A program made the position numbers and the translations under genes. A stretch of DNA of 64,000 bases. Source: Tieghemiomyces parasiticus. Its lineage: Eukaryota > Kickxellomycota > Dimargaritomycetes > Dimargaritales > Dimargaritaceae. Of this stretch, positions 1 through 11,000 are shown piece by piece. Position 1 is the stretch's first letter, and every line of letters begins with the position of its first letter. The notes under the pieces were generated by a model, which worked only from the letters and a program-made list of their open reading frames with translations, was not told the DNA's origin and ran no database searches. Location of the stretch: the NCBI GenBank assembly GCA_027575765.1, contig JANBPT010000127.1, positions 1 through 64,000 on the forward strand, given 5' to 3'.

Positions 1-147
1 GGCGCCCTGCTCGGCCATGACGGGCCGGTTGTTGATGAAGATTTCGACCTGCTCGCGACGCGCGGCGGTGGTGGTGAAGCTACGGCGCAGGGTGGTCCAG
101 TTAGCGACGGCGCGCCGGGCGGACGGGGTCATGGCGCAGCGCAACAT
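1..147 (-). CDS. NADH dehydrogenase (complex I) 75-kDa subunit, N-terminal fragment
   Basis: Only the first 49 codons are inside the window; the gene runs off the left edge in frame. The start codon is at 145-147, and a second in-frame ATG is at codon 6. The first 32 residues are rich in Arg, Ala, Ser and Thr with no acidic residue, as expected of a mitochondrial targeting peptide. They are followed by EQVEIFINNRPVMAEQGA, which matches the start of the 2Fe-2S ferredoxin-like domain of the NDUFS1 (Nuo78-like) family. That family is the iron-sulfur electron-entry subunit of complex I on the matrix side of the inner membrane. The identification rests on this short stretch only. The next expected landmark, the cysteine-rich Fe-S motif, lies outside the window. 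The gene is head-to-head with the L23 gene. Confidence 0.7.
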   Translation of the reverse strand, partial: MLRCAMTPSARRAVANWTTLRRSFTTTAARREQVEIFINNRPVMAEQGA

Positions 148-791
148 GGTGTCAGCAGGCAGAGTGGCTAATAAAGGTTCAAAAGGTGCAGGATCGATGG
201 CAGATCTGGGCTAAGAGTGGTAGGAAAGCTGGCGGAATCGTTATTTAGCCCAGTGAATTTTGAGCAAAAGAGAGTAGCGGGGAGGTAACAATGAATGTAT
301 ATCACTGTAGAGCCTAGAGAGCAGGCGTGATTTTACGAATGCGGTGGATTGAGGGGGGATGGGTCAAACACCTCAGATTCAATACACTAGGGCTTGTGCA
401 GTTGGGGCCGGTTCTGTGTACTGGACTTAGTCCCGTGGTCGGAGGCGAGGGGAGGAGGGGGGGGGCTACACCAGAGGGGCCAAGTGAGAGGAAGACAAGC
501 CCGCAGGCCTCAATGGCGCCTCTAAGCCCCGGCAGCTTGGGCTTTGGCCACCACTGACGGCCGGCCTATCCACCTTCCAGCCACCCAGTGGTCAAACTTG
601 GAATTTTTTCACCGTGAGTCTGTATTGTGGATGGCCCATAGCTATAGGCCTCCCCGGTGCCTTGCGTTAACCAACCTGCCAATTGTTAATACCATCCGGT
701 ACACTCGGTCAAACGTTCCTCCTCTTTCACCGCTTTGTGCGATTATACACCCTTCGCCCCCTTTTTACGTTTACCGTACTAGCCATCTACA
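148..791. other. Intergenic, divergent promoter region
   Basis: This is the 644 bp between the start codons of the complex I subunit (minus) and ribosomal protein L23 (plus). It contains a G-rich run near 455-468 and a pyrimidine-rich stretch just before 792. I see no gene. A 122-codon open frame from 544 to 912 overlaps exon 1 of L23 in another frame and has no family likeness. Confidence 0.6.
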
Positions 792-1523
792 ATGTCGAAG
801 CGCGGTAAGTGTCCTACCACGCTGGCCTGGGCACATCAGACGCCCGAATCTTGGTCGAATCAGGCATACATCGACGTATCCATCCATCCGTCGCCGAGAG
901 ACGGATGGTTGATAATGAATCTATAAACTCACTGTAAATCTCTTATTTCCCTACCCTTGCCACCTACGCATGTCCTATCCTCCTGACTTGACGACACACC
1001 ACACAATGTATATACCTGCCATGCGCATCACGATGAATCACGCCAACGAATCTTGATCCCGCGTCTTGGATTCCCTTACTCATGCCACATCCCTGCGAAA
1101 TCCCACTAATCAGGACGCGGAGGTGCCTCTGGCAACAAGTTCCGGATGACCCTGGCCCTTCCGGTGGGTGCCGTCATCAACTGTGCCGACAACTCGGGTG
1201 CCAAGAACCTGTACATCATTTCCGTCACCGGCATCCGGGGCCGTCTCAACCGTCTGCCCGCCGCCGGTGTTGGTGACATGATTATCGCCACCGTGAAGAA
1301 GGGCAAGCCGGACCTCCGTAAGAAGGTCATGCCCGCCGTCGTGGTCCGCCAGCGCAAGGCCTGGCGCCGCAAGGACGGTGTCTTCCTCTACTTCGAGGAT
1401 AACGCCGGCGTCATCGTCAACCCCAAGGGTGAGATGAAGGGCTCCGCTATCACCGGCCCCGTCGGTAAGGAGTGCGCCGACCTGTGGCCTCGTATCGCTT
1501 CCTGCTCGGGTACCGTGGTTTAA
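792..1523 (+). CDS. RPL23: 60S ribosomal protein L23 (uL14)
   Basis: Large-subunit ribosomal protein of the uL14 family, in the 60S subunit near the subunit interface. There are two exons. Exon 1 (792-804) encodes MSKR plus one base, intron 805-1113 has a GTAAGT donor and CAG acceptor, and exon 2 is 1114-1523. The spliced protein is 140 residues, the usual length for eukaryotic L23. The joined start reads [20 protein letters not shown], which restores the conserved basic N-terminus that an in-frame ATG at 1146 would lose. The family signature [13 protein letters not shown] follows, and the C-terminus ECADLWPRI is typical. An intron right after the first few codons is common in fungal ribosomal protein genes. 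Codon use is strongly C/G-ending. Confidence 0.97.
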
Positions 1524-2476
1524 ACATCATCCCTTACCAGACCCATCGGCCCCTCTCTAGCGTATACCCAAAATATAAAGAATTGTGGTCCCCTTTCATA
1601 TTTCAGCTCGCTGCATTTAATTAGATCGCAGATTTATCGACATCTGGACGCACTCCCCTCCTTGCCCTTTCGTCGTTGCGCTCATTTTTCCGTTTGGAAA
1701 CGGGTGGGTTGTTTGCGGACATCGAATGATATGCTAGTAGTAGTAAACCTGGCTCTATTGACAAAGGTATACGTTCATGCACGTAATAACGTCAGTCATG
1801 TGGGTGCTGTAATCGTTCAAAACAACAAAAGGAGATCAGCTGCTCGAGCTTGGAATGGACAGGGTATCGTTAAGTTAAGGTGGAAGTGGTATAATAGTTT
1901 ATTACCGAACGTATTCATCTCAACAGTTAACGGAAATATGACTGGAAAGCTTGTGACGATGACGAGAGCAAGGGTCAAGGGTGTGGTTGTTCGCAGTAAG
2001 GGGAACCAACAAATAGGGAAAAAAACACAAGAGGCCTTTACTTTGGCGAAATGGCAGGTAAGGATGGTCCGATTAATGTGTCTCACAGGGGAAACCGGGG
2101 AGGGGCAGTTACCTGCCATCATAACCGTCCTTAGGGAGGGGGCTCATGACCCGGTCCTTTGGTACGCCACCCGTCGAGCAAAGCATCGGCCGAGATGTAG
2201 AACACTGTCTAAAGGCGGCGCACAAGGAAGACCGGGGAAGGTGACACGAGGCGGTGTACTTCAGGGCCAAATCAGAGAGACGGGCAGAAGAGAGGCACCG
2301 AAAGCGGGGTTTTCGAGGCGCAGCATGACCTAAGAGCAAGATGCTATGTACATGGGGGGGGGGGGAAGGGAATATGGGAGGGGGGACAAGTGCGAGGTAA
2401 AGAAAAGGAAGATAAAATGAGCATGCCCCCGCATCGAGCTGAAGTGGCGAAAGCGTAGAAGGTCAGTTAGGTACGG
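1524..2476. other. Intergenic, convergent 3' flanks
   Basis: About 950 bp between the stop codons of L23 (plus) and the SH3 protein (minus). It holds AT-rich sequence after the L23 stop (1568-1580, a possible 3'-end signal), a run of 11-12 G near 2355 and purine-rich sequence up to 2460. A 223-codon open frame at 1662-2333 has no recognisable domain, does not show the GC3-rich codon use of neighbouring genes and overlaps other open frames on the minus strand. I do not call it a gene. Confidence 0.5.
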
Positions 2477-3439
2477 CTAACTGTCCTGGATAAACTGGAC
2501 GTAGTTCTCAGGAATGAGTCCGACCTGGCCGTTCAAGTACCCTACAAACCAGCCGGCGCACTGCTTGTATTGGATGTATAACAGGTCATCGGCTTTGAAG
2601 GACAACTCGCTAGGGTTCTCGGCGGTGAAGTCGTACAAGGCCCGGACTAATCCAGTGAGGCTCAGCTCGCCGTTACTGTTCAGCTCGGCCCATTCAACCG
2701 CGGTGGTCCCGTCGTCATCGTCGTCGTCCTCGTTGCCGGCCCCATCTCCGCCACTTCCTGACTCTCGCCGGCTGGCCTGTAGATGCAGGCCCGAGAACCG
2801 GTCGTCATGAGCCGGATAGGCGTAGTCGCGGATAATGAGGCCTGGGGTAAGTGAAGTAGGCGCGTAGGGGCCCGTGGCGAAGCGGTTATTCCGGCGCCGG
2901 AATTGCACCAGTCGGTAGGCCATCAACCGAGTGAGTGGTAGGCCAAGGTAAAAGTACAGAGGGTTTGGCGGTTAGCTAGCGAACGATGGGTCTGTAAGTT
3001 ATGGGTGCCCAGGCACAAGTCGGGGTCACCGGGTGTTCCGTGTGGTGGCGAGCTGCTGTATACGGCGCTCGACGTCGGTTAAGATAATCAAACTTTGGAG
3101 CTCGGAAAAGGTGTTTCCTGGTAGTCGAAACATGTATACGGGGGGTAGGTGGGCGCTTGAAGCACGTATCAGGCGTGACAAAGTGGGGCGCATGGGGACC
3201 AATATATATATATATATATATATATGGCCACCTGACGAGCTTACCCCAAGTACCGCCTGGAGGAGAGGTGCCGGGCCTATTTACACTTTGTGAGCCGAAT
3301 TGGCGTTGCAGGAGCGTAGTAAGCCTAAACGAGGAGAGAGAGCGAAGAAGGACGGGCACTTACCGCAGGTATTGAGGCGCTGCTCATGGTCAGACGACTC
3401 GGAATCGCTCCAGTGTTGTGTCGTCAGTTCAGAGGCCAT
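2477..3439 (-). CDS. SH3-domain adaptor, Nbp2/Skb5-like
   Basis: Two exons are proposed. Exon 1 is 3364-3439 (25 codons plus one base, acidic and Ser-rich), the intron is 2842-3363 with a GTAAGT donor and CCCCAG acceptor, and exon 2 is 2477-2841. The protein is 146 residues. The junction joins in phase to give GLIIRDYAYPAHDDRFSG, a short motif I associate with the N-terminal part of Skb5/Nbp2-type proteins. It is followed by a poly-Asp segment (about residues 54-60) and a C-terminal SH3 domain (about residues 82-143), with the ALYDF motif, a conserved Trp (CAGWFVG) and GLIPENYV. In yeasts these small adaptors link PAK kinases or PP2C phosphatases in cell-wall and HOG stress signalling. The same role here is inferred from similarity. 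An unspliced reading with an ATG at 2923 is possible but would translate what looks like the intron end. Confidence 0.8.
3202..3225. repeat. (AT)12 microsatellite
   Basis: Perfect alternating AT for 24 bases, lying inside the proposed intron of the SH3 adaptor gene. Confidence 0.95.
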
Positions 3440-5826
3440 GGTTGTGAATTGCATGCGGTGTGGCTAAAGTGGATGTCTTTATGGGATGGAGATGAGGACT
3501 GGGATGAAAAGGGTGATCAGATGTCCCGCACAAGCCAGTGTTCCACAGCCGGTGGGTGGAAAACGGGAATATAGTAGTTAAAAGGATAGTTTGCAGGAGA
3601 GGAGATGGTCGAGAAGTGGACACGGGAAATGGACCAGATGCGAAAGTGCCAGCTCACCCCCATCCCGAAATAGAATATCAGAGGGGCCCAGGCAGCGGTA
3701 ACATGTGGCTCAAGGGCGTGACCGTCCCCCTCTTCTTTAGGGCAACCATGCTCCGTGAGCCAGCGGGATTAGAAGGCGGGACTAGATGGGAAGGCTGAAG
3801 CAAGCCCGGGAACTAAATAGGGTGAGCCCCGGGCCAAAGCTCTAGTATGTGCTCTGGGAGATTACTGGCGTGCCTACGGTAACGACCACCATGTCGCAAG
3901 GACACTCGGCCAGGTTTGATGAATCCCAGGGGTGCGGACTTTAACAAAAAGAGAACAGTGACCATCGTGATGGCGCCACAACTCCTCCCCCCTATAAAAC
4001 CCCATTTCGTCATCGAATGATGTGGAACGAGGATACTGGCTTTCTCTTCTAAAGAGGCAGCCGCCTTACCCGTGACCAGGCCTACAGGCGGTTCAAAATG
4101 GTTAAGGTAGTTGCGTTCTAAGGCGTGCATCTATACAAAATCAAAAATAAAACCCCACGCGCATTGGCGTGCCATACACGGAGTGCTCCCATCAGATATG
4201 CATCATTATGGCGGAGGTAGGTATGAGGTGGTTTATTGGAATTCACTGGTTTCATACCAACTCCTAACCCCGACCGTTCAGCTCCGCCGACCTCCAGGTC
4301 TACCAGATCTAGATAGACCAAGGCCCCCAATGGAGGGCATAGAAAAAGGAGTCGGGGACGATCCTCGGGCAAATCAACCCTCAGTATTCATTCACTTTAT
4401 TATTCCGCATTACCTTGTCTTCACGGCGTCCCGTGCCCTTCTATACCACCTATCCAATCCACAACTTGCAATTATTTTGCCGGGTCGTCCCCTCCCCCTA
4501 GGTGAGCACGTCTTCAGTAAAAGCTCAACCTAGCCCAGTAGGATACCAGCAAGGACCAAATACAAAATCGAGGCGGCTCAGTGTGCACCGCATATCCTCC
4601 GGCTCGGCCGTAGTAGTAGATTTGCTTTAGATGGAATGCACGTATGCCAAGGCTGGGAGCTTACAACACTACAGGCCCACCCCCACGCGTCAGGGGTAGT
4701 CTAAATTGACGTAATTGGCTGCACAAAATGCCAAGTCACACACACTTGTAGATATAACCTCTCAAGTTTCATTGGGGGAGGGGTTCAAGTGTGACACAGC
4801 ACAGATAAACCACTAACCAAGTAGCAATAATGAGACTGCACTGTTGTTTCACATTCGGAGTAGCGCAGAAAGAAATCCGACACGTTTGTGTGTACCCAGC
4901 CTATATTTTAACCGGGTCACAACCTTACCATGCAGATTAATGCAGCGCAGCTGCCTCCTGATAAGGATATACCTAAACCCAGTGGCCCATTCATCTCAGA
5001 AGTTTTTGTATGACGTTGACCTACGCCACCATTTCTCGTATTGGAATTCCTAGATTGGCAGAATCCCCTCCATCTCAAGGATAAATGCCTTATTCTCGCA
5101 ACACATATCGAATACCCATTAGATTAGGCTCGCCTGCTCCCGGCCCTCATGAAGGACGCGAGAATCTAATCACAAATCTGTTACCACCAATTGTGAGGAG
5201 CATAACTAAACCTACGGCTGGAGATTAGGTAGGGGAGTAATACACTGTGAGACCTGCCCACCTGCTGACCAGGAGGGTGTCATTGATAATGTTTGCGGAT
5301 ACACTCGCCCGGTAAGTTCAGTTTGGTAAGGTCCGTGCGGCCACTCTGGAGCCTTGGCATCGGGCCTTGGGTGCCGCCGGTGCGCAGTCGGGGGGGCGAA
5401 CGGGTAAATTGCTGTATTGCGACCACATGTTCTCACGCTGTCCCGGGTTAATATAACCGGCCAAAAGTGCGCAAAGCTGGTCTGCTTATCAAAGCCGGAA
5501 TGATTACACTAAACCGGTTGGGCTCGCCTGACACACAAACTAACCAGATGCTGAATTGAGAGTGGAAGGGGGTGAATAAAGGGAGGTGAGTGAGATGGGA
5601 AGATCATCCATTCTAGCTATAAACTACACTTTAATATTAGGGTGTAGGATCGTTTTAGGTTGTTGGTGACAGAGCCATGATTTTCCTAGCTACGTCATGC
5701 AGATTCTTAATATATATATATATGTCTATGGATGATCAATAAGGGTGGTGGATGGGTCGCAGGGTGAAACATACGATTACGGCTCACCGACCATCTGACC
5801 ACGATCGGTTGACGTAGTATCCCTTC
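3440..5826. other. Intergenic, no gene recognised
   Basis: About 2.4 kb between the start of the SH3 gene and the end of the first Zn2Cys6 regulator. Several frames of 60-140 codons are open (for example 4111-4533 plus and 3813-4130 minus). None shows a family motif, GC-rich third positions or splice sites that join into something recognisable. A short TA run lies at about 5709-5722. Confidence 0.5.
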
Positions 5827-8058
5827 CTATTGGGGAATGGTGATCCATTCGAGACCATGCTGTTTGACTAACTCGATAAACTGGGCCCTAAGAGTCCGGC
5901 TGTAGCGGGAAATTAGGCTGTATTGGCGGGTCTGGTGGTACAGGGCGTGGAGGTGCATGAGGTGTTCGGCCCTCTGATCCTCGGGGACGTGTTTCAGGTA
6001 AACCAAACTGGACTCCAAGCCGTACCAGGCATACAAAAAACTGTTGAGTGGTCGTTCGGCCAGGGGAATACGAGAAGATGGGATGGAAATCAGTTGGATA
6101 AGGTCCTTGAAGAACTGCCAGGACATGGCACGGCATTCGCCACGAAATGATTCGGTGTCAGCCCCGCGGATGAGGGTCAAGACAGACTCGGAGTTCAGGA
6201 GGAAGATGGTCAAATAAAAGCCAAGTTGCAACAAAGAGTGGTCGCGGAACTGCCGGCACCGCCGCGGGTTAGAAAGGTCCCGAACCACCGCCTCCGTGAT
6301 GACCGCCTCAGGTGGCAGCGACGCGAACCACCGCCGTAGCTGGTCGTGGTAATACCGCACCTCCTGCGCATCAAGCCAGCCCCGGTTTCGGGCCGCTGCC
6401 CGCATGTCGCCGATCGCGTAGGCTAGCAACACCAGCCTGCGCGAAAAGCGGGTGGTCGAGGACGCGCTAAAGATCGGGGCCACGATGGCCGGCAGTTGGT
6501 GGTCAAAATCGTCGACGAGGAAGAAGTCGCGTAGGTCCAGATTGTCGGCACAGTCGGTGCCGATGGCCTCGATGTCAAAACGAGCGCTGCAGGTATCGAT
6601 CAGGTTGGCCAGACCGGTCAGAAACATGTTGCTCCAAAAACACCGGCGCCGTGCTTCAAGAAGCACGTGCTGCAGACACGTGATGGGCCTCTCCCGCCGC
6701 TGCCGCTGCTCCGGGGTATCCACGCGGTGCAGGTTGAGTATCACAATGAGCCGGTTCACTAACTCAAAGTAGCTGTTCAGACGCTGGCCATCGCCCATGG
6801 CACATGACACCATACCCATCACGCAGGCAGTCGTGATGACGTCCATGGTGGGTTCGGCCATATCGGTGAGCAGGGTCCGCTCAGCGCGCTGGATATAGTC
6901 GCTGAGGAGCACCGTGTAAGGGTTGTCCCCGGTCTCGGCATCCTGGTAGGACTGGCAGCTGAAGGCCAGGATGGCGTTGAGCAATGAGGGTACCACGTGG
7001 CCCTCGACAAATAGCAGAAAGAAACGCTGCAGCTGAAGAAACGGCTCCCAGTACACGAAGCTGGTGAAGAAGTGGCTAACCAGGGACCACACGGTGGATG
7101 AGGCGTACAGGCGATCCTCATATGAATCTAGGGCAGGGGGTAGGGAGTTTCTCGGGTCAGGCAGGGTACTGGCGGGAACCGCTAAGGCAGGGAGGGTGAG
7201 GTGCCATGCCGATAGGGCGGGGCCCTCCGATCCCGGGCGGTAGATGGCCTTGCTCAGCATCTGGGCCGTGAAGGCCAGATTCTCGACAGCGATCTGGAGG
7301 CGGTACTTGATCGGAGTGGGTGCGGACCGTTGAAGGCGGCGACGGTTGTCGTCGAAGGGTTCAGGGGCGGCCTGTGCCTCGTCTACGACCAATTGGAAGC
7401 GGCGGAGCATGCCCAGTAGAACCTCAAGGCGACGTTCTGTGGCGTCGTCCAGGGAGGTGGCTGGGGGTACTATGGCGCCCGACTGGCGGAATTCCGAGCC
7501 ATCTTCTCGCGGCGAGAGTGCGATGGCGAACGTAGGGTGGCTTGACCCGGGCGGGAAGCTAGTGGTAGCCGACACGGAAGCAACGCTGCACGATGGTCCG
7601 GCAACGGTATAGAGGCCCGAGAGATAGGTTTCCGAAGGGCCGGAGAGAACGGGGGTAGAGTTCAACACCACTGAGGCCAGGTCAGACACAGCTAGGGCGG
7701 CCGTGTGGGGTGAGTCGGACGCAGTGATTGATAGCGATGGGAAAGAAGTAGTGGAAGAGGCCACGAGCGGGAAGGACAAGGGTGCTGTTGTCAGGGCAGT
7801 CGGATCGGAGCCGGGCGCCGAGGCTCCCTGTGGGCGTATGTGCCGAGGAGGGAGCGCCTCCAGCTTTTTAGGCGCGGCGGATTGCCGCACAGCAAAGTAG
7901 CTGTAGTGACAGTTGAACAGGCGGCGGTGACAGCTGGTGCACGGGTTACCACCGCTGCACCGGTACCGTCGCAACGCACACATGTCGCATATTTTGCGAA
8001 GTTTGCGTGGTGGCTTGGGCGGGGAGCCGGGATTGGATGACTGGGTGGTGTCGGCCAT
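5827..8058 (-). CDS. Zn(II)2Cys6 transcription factor (first of a paralogous pair)
   Basis: Intronless gene of 743 codons starting at the ATG at 8056-8058. Residues 24-50 form a binuclear zinc cluster with the spacing C-X2-C-X6-C-X5-C-X2-C-X6-C (Cys24, 27, 34, 40, 43, 50), preceded by a basic Pro-rich stretch. This is the fungal DNA-binding domain that usually recognises CGG-type half sites. Residues from about 60 to 190 are Ser/Pro/Ala-rich and low in complexity. The rest resembles the helical fungal-specific regulatory domain, including an ERPLNSFLYAWYGLE segment near the C-terminus. That segment and the terminal EW-I/P ending are shared with the regulator at 16585-18747. The target pathway cannot be read from the sequence, and no metabolic cluster lies next to it. 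A TATTTATAG element on the coding strand sits about 60 bp upstream. Confidence 0.92.
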   Translation of the reverse strand: MADTTQSSNPGSPPKPPRKLRKICDMCALRRYRCSGGNPCTSCHRRLFNCHYSYFAVRQSAAPKKLEALPPRHIRPQGASAPGSDPTALTTAPLSFPLVASSTTSFPSLSITASDSPHTAALAVSDLASVVLNSTPVLSGPSETYLSGLYTVAGPSCSVASVSATTSFPPGSSHPTFAIALSPREDGSEFRQSGAIVPPATSLDDATERRLEVLLGMLRRFQLVVDEAQAAPEPFDDNRRRLQRSAPTPIKYRLQIAVENLAFTAQMLSKAIYRPGSEGPALSAWHLTLPALAVPASTLPDPRNSLPPALDSYEDRLYASSTVWSLVSHFFTSFVYWEPFLQLQRFFLLFVEGHVVPSLLNAILAFSCQSYQDAETGDNPYTVLLSDYIQRAERTLLTDMAEPTMDVITTACVMGMVSCAMGDGQRLNSYFELVNRLIVILNLHRVDTPEQRQRRERPITCLQHVLLEARRRCFWSNMFLTGLANLIDTCSARFDIEAIGTDCADNLDLRDFFLVDDFDHQLPAIVAPIFSASSTTRFSRRLVLLAYAIGDMRAAARNRGWLDAQEVRYYHDQLRRWFASLPPEAVITEAVVRDLSNPRRCRQFRDHSLLQLGFYLTIFLLNSESVLTLIRGADTESFRGECRAMSWQFFKDLIQLISIPSSRIPLAERPLNSFLYAWYGLESSLVYLKHVPEDQRAEHLMHLHALYHQTRQYSLISRYSRTLRAQFIELVKQHGLEWITIPQ

Positions 8059-11000
8059 GGCAGCAAGTATATGGGAAGTAGCGCAAATATAATAAAGGGG
8101 AGACGGATGACGCTGTATCTATAAATAGGAGGAGAAGAAACGAAGTATCCGGAAGAGGCAGTCCATGACAATCGCTACGCGGTGAAGCCAGCCTTTTGGC
8201 GATAGTCGATTATAAAAAGAAAGAGACCCGGCGATCTCAATATAAAAACCGCGAGCGCCCACTGCGCCGCAGCGCACCTAGAAGCGACAAGGGCGAAAGT
8301 GGAGAGGGAAGCAGGGGGGACTGGGGTGAAAATAGGAGGCAAAGGATCTGGTTGCAAGGGCAGAATAATGATGACGGATGGAGAATAGTTAACGAATTGA
8401 CCCGGGGAGGGAAAAGGAAATATTAGGAGACGGCCTCTTGAAGGCGCAGGGCACGTGCCGTGGCTCGGCAAGGTTGGTGGTATTTAGGAATGTGGAGAGG
8501 GGAGGACAGCAAAGTCCATATATGGTGACGGTACGAAGGCAGAGTGATGTCAATGGAGGGAGCGTTCAGGAGGTGTGTAGGCAAAATTGCATGACGGGTG
8601 GGACGTGCACCGGCGGCATAATCGAGGGTGAGGCGAAGGAGAAACTCGGGATGTTCAGCACGAAAATTGTCGAATTCGGATATTTCGGGAGAAAAAACGA
8701 GTGTTTTGTGGAAAATTCTAGAGAATGCGGTTGGCTGGAGACTTCAGGTGACCGGCCAGGCAGAGAGGAGAGTCAGACGTCCCTAAAGGCACACGATAGG
8801 CCACAATATGATGGGGAGAGGAGGGGCAGTTCCCCTCCTCGCTGGTAGGTTGGGTGCAGGCGGCCCGCAGTAGTCGCGGCCGCCACAGCAAGGGCAGGAC
8901 AGTAGAAGTTTGGCCAAGAGGCGCTGGATGTACAGGAGGAGGGAAGCGGCAGTCAAAGATGCTGGAGAGGACGAGTGTGTGAAGGGCCCGGGGAGTAGGG
9001 GTAGTAAACAGCGAACGGCCAACACACGGGACGACTAGATAGGGGAACAGGGAAGGGGGGGGCGCTCTTGGATAAAGACACTCGTGTGTAGGCGAACGGG
9101 GACGGAGAGAGCCTAGGGTGCGAGAAGGTGGAGGGCAGGCTGAGAGGCTTGGCAGGAAGATGGCACGGAAATGAGGGAGGGAGGAGCGGCCGCCGAACTT
9201 ATATCCGAAAGCGAAATCCAATAATCGGGCCCTCGTGAGAGACCGGGAAATTGGCACGATTATCCACGCGGGCAAGGCTGTGCAGGGCCAAACGATCGAT
9301 CCTATCGGTCAAGAAGTGCTGCACACTGGCCGATATGCCAGATATACCCCGGAGGTGGGGTAAAAGAAGGGGTGGGGATAATTTGAGATCTGGCAATACG
9401 CACCGAACCTATCGCAGAAGTGGCCGGCGGTGGGACGTGCACGGCAAGGAGAAGGGGGGGGGCGAATCCGCAGCAGGCAACAAGGCGAAGGGAGCCGAAA
9501 GCAAGGGGGTGCGTATGCTGCCCCAATACCGCGCAAGAGTGCCAAGCCTTCTGAGAGCCGAACGGGATACCTCGGACAGATGCAATAAAGGTGGGGAGGC
9601 TCACTCCTACTAGCAAGCGTCCAGGTGGAGTCGGTACATACACACACACACCAGCTGACGGCCTTTTTCAGGGTGGTAGCAATTACTGGGATTTTTATAC
9701 CACGCTAGGGCTGGATAATCGGGGTGCACCGACCCACCAAGTATACCTAAACGTGGTACAATGCGGGGGGGGGTCGTGGCAAAACAATAACCGAGTTTAA
9801 AGGGATAGACAAGGTAACGATGGTTAGGGAACGGAAAAAGATAATCCAGGAGTCCAAGTAACTACAAAAAGTATACATCGGGCAAGCAAAACGAGTGCGG
9901 GAAGGAGGTCGGGTGCTGGTTACCTATGGGCACTGGACAAAGTGTGACGTCGGACGAATATAAGGGGTAAGTCCGAAGCGACCGTGCGGTGCGTGCAAGG
10001 TCAGTAGCCTCAACAACTGAGCGGCGCAACTACCGGAATCTGGAATACAATTGAAGGGTGGCGTATCGGGGCACCAAACGTGGACAAAGGGGTCTATAGG
10101 GAAAATGGCCGCACAGACGGCCGAGTAACGGAGGGCTATTGGAATACTCCACGGAGTCAGGTACCAGAGTGCTGGGGGCCGAATGGCTAATTCATAACCC
10201 GCCCGAAGGAATGAATAGGTACGGGCTCAGGGGTTGAGCACGAGTCAGTAGAGAGTGGAGCAAGCCGTACTGAACCACCGACCCTGAACAGATTAGGGAA
10301 GTTGAGGGGGGGTAGGTGCAGGTCGGCAATTGCAACTAGAGACAATGGGGTAGGAAGAAGGAGGTTGCCACGACAACGCGTGCTGTGGTGTGCTATGAAT
10401 CAGATACAGCGGCCGAATGAGGAAACACACAGGCAGGGGGTGAAGGGAGGTGACAAGCGGAGGCTCATACCGATGACAAACGGTCAGGGGGGGTGTAAAT
10501 AGCGCTGCCTGGGCAGATGGCAGCCAGAGAACAGGGTAGGGGCAAGGGGTGCTGAGTAGACCGTGCATAAATGAAGGGCACGAGGGGATAGGGGGAAAGC
10601 TAATCTCACAGTAGAGATAGGGCCTGGGCAAATCGAACGGGAAGAGTAGCCGGACGCATATATTGAGAGGGGGTCAACGCGTTGGATGGAGAAAAAAAAC
10701 CTAAAGCCCGAATTAATGGGTTTTGGCTTGTCCAGCCCTGGTGCAAACTTGGCAATGCTAATCAGTTAGCGTGATCAAACTTGGGAGATGGAGGCAGCGG
10801 GAAAAAATCTTGAAATAAAGAGCGAAAAAAAGTACCATGCGGGAAAATAACTTAATATAATGAGGAAAAATTTCACCAAAAAAATCCCACCAGCGTGGAT
10901 AGGGCCAAAACGAACAAAAGCTAGTGGTTAAAACAGGAGGAGGTACAAGCGACCGTGTGGTACAAGCAGACAGCCAGAGAGGAATAATAGGGACTAGATA

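Noticed and set aside
8718..9275. 185-codon frame on the minus strand
   Set aside because: Pyrimidine-rich DNA lacks stop codons by chance. The product is a low-complexity Pro/Leu/Ser string with no domain or splice logic.
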